Under the pieces are notes generated by a model. That model had not been told where the DNA came from, made no database searches, and saw only the letters and a program-made list of their open reading frames with translations. From Odontesthes bonariensis (Eukaryota > Chordata > Actinopteri > Atheriniformes > Atherinopsidae): 64,000 bases of DNA. The stretch covers positions 36,447,711 to 36,511,710 of the forward strand of contig NC_134507.1 in the NCBI RefSeq assembly GCF_027942865.1, written 5' to 3'. Below are positions 63,722 through 64,000 of the stretch, piece after piece. Made by a program: the position numbers and the translations under genes. Within the stretch, counting starts at the first letter, position 1, and each line of letters starts with the position of its first letter.

Positions 63722-64000
63722 TGTCACAGCCCCTGGGGCTTGTGCTGGGCATGTCTCTCTCCTCCCTCTTTCTTTGTCTCCTCCCTCAGACCAGGAAGCT
63801 GATTGGAGTATGCAGCAGTGATTCCGGCAGCTCGTACACCTGGCCGTCCGTGGGAGTGGTTTTAAGCCGCCTTATTTTGTTAATTCTTCCCTTTTGGTTC
63901 CTGGCTGGGTTTGTGAGAACAGCATTGTGTTTTGGGTTTGTTTGGTTTATCCTTTTGTTATGTTTCGTACCATACAACACCTTTGCCGTACATTTATGCT
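63722..64000. mobile_element. Possible LTR start (Ty3/Gypsy-like fossil), runs off the window
   Basis: After the Keno match stops, the sequence begins TGTCACAGCCCCTGG, a start seen in many fish Gypsy-type LTRs. No coding part or second LTR is in the window, so neither family nor completeness can be judged. Confidence 0.3.

Noticed and set aside
1-64000. CRISPR arrays, bacterial operons, tRNA genes
   Set aside because: No regularly spaced direct repeats with unique spacers, no Shine-Dalgarno-type gene order, and no tRNA cloverleaf was recognised by eye.

Overview
The window looks like genomic DNA from a ray-finned fish, most likely a percomorph teleost. It carries Rex3 (RTE), Rex1-like and L2-like LINEs, a Keno-type LINE inside a U2 snRNA gene, a Helentron with a C-terminal endonuclease, many hAT elements and MITEs, a BEL/Pao fossil, and a C2H2 zinc-finger gene with an intron full of transposable elements. 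No bacterial or viral gene organisation is present. The clearest host features are one zinc-finger gene and a snRNA/5S cluster.

Region 1-18.7 kb is a nest of DNA transposons. A segment of unknown nature occurs twice in opposite orientation (about 2.2-4.9 kb and 14.1-18.65 kb). Each copy was hit by a different hAT element with a clean 8-bp target duplication, and the other copy preserves the empty site. Two copies of a 1.7-kb non-autonomous hAT (5762-7467 and 12100-13757) also lie in mirrored positions. The first sits in a truncated Rex3, which itself sits in an older hAT. Between the arms are a P-element (THAP9-like) exon, a RecQ-like helicase fragment, a MITE, and a short duplicated stretch that lacks a 202-bp GT-AG segment exactly.

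Region 19-34.6 kb is a two-exon C2H2 zinc-finger gene. Exon 1 (19120-19401) codes for a Gln/Glu-rich minisatellite repeat, and exon 2 (31098-32216) codes for 13 zinc fingers. The 11.7-kb intron holds MITEs, a BEL/Pao fossil split by an L2-like LINE that is itself split by a hAT, a 368-bp MITE with long terminal inverted repeats, and a decayed Rex1-like LINE. Downstream is a complete Rex3 (34604-37971) with an open 1063-codon frame and perfect 11-bp target duplications.

Region 38-50.9 kb is mostly TE debris: LINE fragments, ZBED-like hAT pieces, a dead Helentron, a Tc1-like 5' part with a small inverted duplication, and an L1-like scrap. I recognise no host protein gene there.

Region 50.9-62.6 kb is a mixed small-RNA cluster: a U2 gene split by two Keno insertions at exactly the same site, a 5S rRNA gene and an inverted partial 5S, a U5 gene, and four U1 genes on the minus strand in 712-bp units. 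PSE-like promoter elements can be seen at the right distance upstream of U2, U5 and U1. The window ends with a hAT MITE, an antisense Keno scrap lying outside its target, and what may be the start of an LTR.
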